Shown here: piece by piece, positions 62,559 through 64,000 of the stretch
How the letters are laid out: each line of letters begins with the position of its first letter
How positions within the stretch are numbered: the stretch's first letter is position 1
Assembly (NCBI GenBank): GCA_018389105.1
Contig: JACATO010000308.1
Location: forward strand, 1-64,000
Direction of reading: 5' to 3'
DNA: 64,000 bases
Source of the DNA: Nautilus pompilius
Taxonomy: Eukaryota; Mollusca; Cephalopoda; Nautilida; Nautilidae
Notes under the pieces: model-generated
The model's database searches: none
What the model was told of the DNA's origin: nothing
What the model saw: the letters and a program-made list of their open reading frames with translations, nothing else
Translations under genes and position numbers: made by a program

Positions 62559-62803
62559 CTGTGAAAAAAATGAACAAACATGTGAAAGCATAGGAATGTT
62601 ACATTTGCATATGTAATGATGAAATACACTTTTAGCTACAGTGGATTTAACAGAATAGCAGTGAATACAATCAAATGATTATATTGCTGAATACTCATTC
62701 ATGGCTCTTAACAATTCAAAGCAACTATCTGATTATTAAAAATCATCACTAGCCACCAAAGAAGATATATAATTCAAAATGAAGAATAAATTTGAAATCT
62801 CAC

Positions 62804-62863
62804 CTGAACATTTTTTTTCCATCAGCCTGCAGCTGGTGTCCAATTTTACAGGTGCAATGGGCA
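62804..62863 (-). CDS. EGF-like exon, second half of a repeat
   Basis: 60 nt, donor CAG|GTGAGA, acceptor probably GGCAG after a (GT)n tract. It encodes AHCTCKIGHQLQADGKKMF, the C-x-C-x2-G-x-x-L-x-x-D-G-K end of an EGF repeat, with Phe where the last Cys is usual. It splices in phase (AG+A = Arg) to 62558-62435. The gene continues beyond the right edge of the window. Confidence 0.62.
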
Positions 62864-62871
62864 CTGCCTCA

Positions 62872-62893
62872 TATTCACACACACACACACACA
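62872..62893. repeat. (AC)n microsatellite at a splice acceptor
   Basis: About nine AC units. On the coding (minus) strand this is the GT tract immediately upstream of the EGF-like exon. Confidence 0.9.
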
Positions 62894-64000
62894 TTTACCC
62901 AAAATTCTGTACTCATCAATATTTAATTCATAAATCATAAACTGACATTCAGACGAAAACTGGAGAGCTTGTAGAAAAGTCAAACAGCTGGCTGTGGAGA
63001 CAAATTTAGAAGAAACCCTGCCATGGTGGAAAACTACCACATGATCAACATATTTGCACAAATAAATTAACTTTATGTTAAAATGGGATATTTCATTTGT
63101 AAATTAAAAATTATGACTATCAGCATATGATGGAATGAAATTAACAATAAATCTTTATTTGAACATAACTGTTGTTTCTTTTTTCACTATCAGCTGATCA
63201 CATACTCTGTATTGAAGGGATATACTCACAGTGAATATGTCAAATTATTGTTTGCTGTGCTTTTACATATTAGACCTTTCTACTAGAACACCAATTCTTT
63301 CCCATGTGTCCATTTAAAATTCTTGTAGTGAACATAGTGTATTATGTCTGTAGAAAGGTTAAAATCAAGAGTTAGAATGCCAAGGACTGCAAGCATATAA
63401 TTAAGATCAAGGTTGATGCTGAAAAAATATGCAAAATCTGCAACAGTCGGTGCAGCAACAACTACTTAGGAAAGTAGATGTGGACAAAAAAAAGAATTTG
63501 AGAAAGAGTGGATACAAAAAGATGAGGGAAAGCTGATTATGGACCTGCCCAAAATGAAAATACAGCCACCTGGGAGTTGTCAAAACTGAGATGCTGAAAT
63601 AGACCAACAACTTTCTGGCTGGTTTTCTAAATGTTTTGAGTGTGACATGAATCAAAGGAAAACAGCAGTAAATTTTAACCTTCAATAGTCACGGGTTTTT
63701 GTACCAGGAGCAATAGGTGAAAACAATCCACCAATAAGCCATTAAATGAAATGACTTTGTGAGTACTTCATTGCAGATTTCAAAAACATGGATGAGATAG
63801 CTATCTTGATATGCTAAACAATGTAAATCTGCACCACTCTAGGGAAAAAATGTCGTAATAAAAGCAACTGGGCACAAAAATATCAAGTGCTGGCCATGCT
63901 TTTATGCAATAGCCAATGAAAAAAAAAATGTCCCACTCTTGTTATTTTGAAAGAACAAAAATATCTGCTTTGTCTATTCCTGCAGAATTTTTATTTAGAA
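62894..64000. other. No gene recognised to the window edge
   Basis: AT-rich sequence, probably intron of the EGF-like gene. No further EGF exon is visible on the minus strand. Confidence 0.4.

Overview
The window is nuclear DNA from an intron-rich, AT-rich animal genome. It holds a vertebrate/lophotrochozoan-type telomere motif (TTAGGG, read here as CCCTAA), long satellites, widely spaced short exons with GT/AG borders, and remnants of many DNA transposon superfamilies (hAT, mariner, Tc1, Tigger/pogo, MULE). No prokaryotic feature, tRNA, rRNA or CRISPR array was recognised. A marine invertebrate, perhaps a mollusc, is a reasonable guess but not provable from the sequence alone.

Positions 1-9.3 kb look subtelomeric. 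In order they hold a ~115-bp satellite, an ATT microsatellite, a pyrimidine-rich stretch, a 250-bp telomeric array, a 3.75-kb array of ~193/204-bp monomers (each with two inverted repeats), a block duplicated again at 33 kb, degenerate telomere motifs, an isolated CpG-rich block and another ATT array. A full-length hAT transposon with perfect 8-bp target-site duplications and an intact transposase reading frame follows at 9.4-12.2 kb.

From 13.8 to 30.5 kb the plus strand carries about eleven exon relics of RAD50, the DNA double-strand-break repair ATPase. Introns are retained, but several exons are frameshifted and the ATP-binding ends and zinc hook were not found, so this is read as a decayed duplicate. 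Inserted in it are a short non-autonomous element, a mariner copy, a possible Tc1 relic and a MULE transposase with a FLYWCH-type finger. A separate unidentified exon lies at 33.6 kb. Tigger, hAT-like and Tc1 debris and a local duplication with an expanded ATT tract fill 35.6-39.4 kb.

The best candidate host gene is on the minus strand at 42.9-48.1 kb. Four exons with matching splice phases encode a 369-residue protein with an SH2 domain. A phase-compatible exon encoding a membrane-like helix lies just upstream, and two EGF-like exons lie on the same strand at 62.4-62.9 kb. These could be one receptor-like gene or two or three separate genes. Between them, 51.5-60.0 kb is a graveyard of two hAT copies, one Tigger and one mariner; the mariner sits at the TA directly abutting the Tigger terminus.
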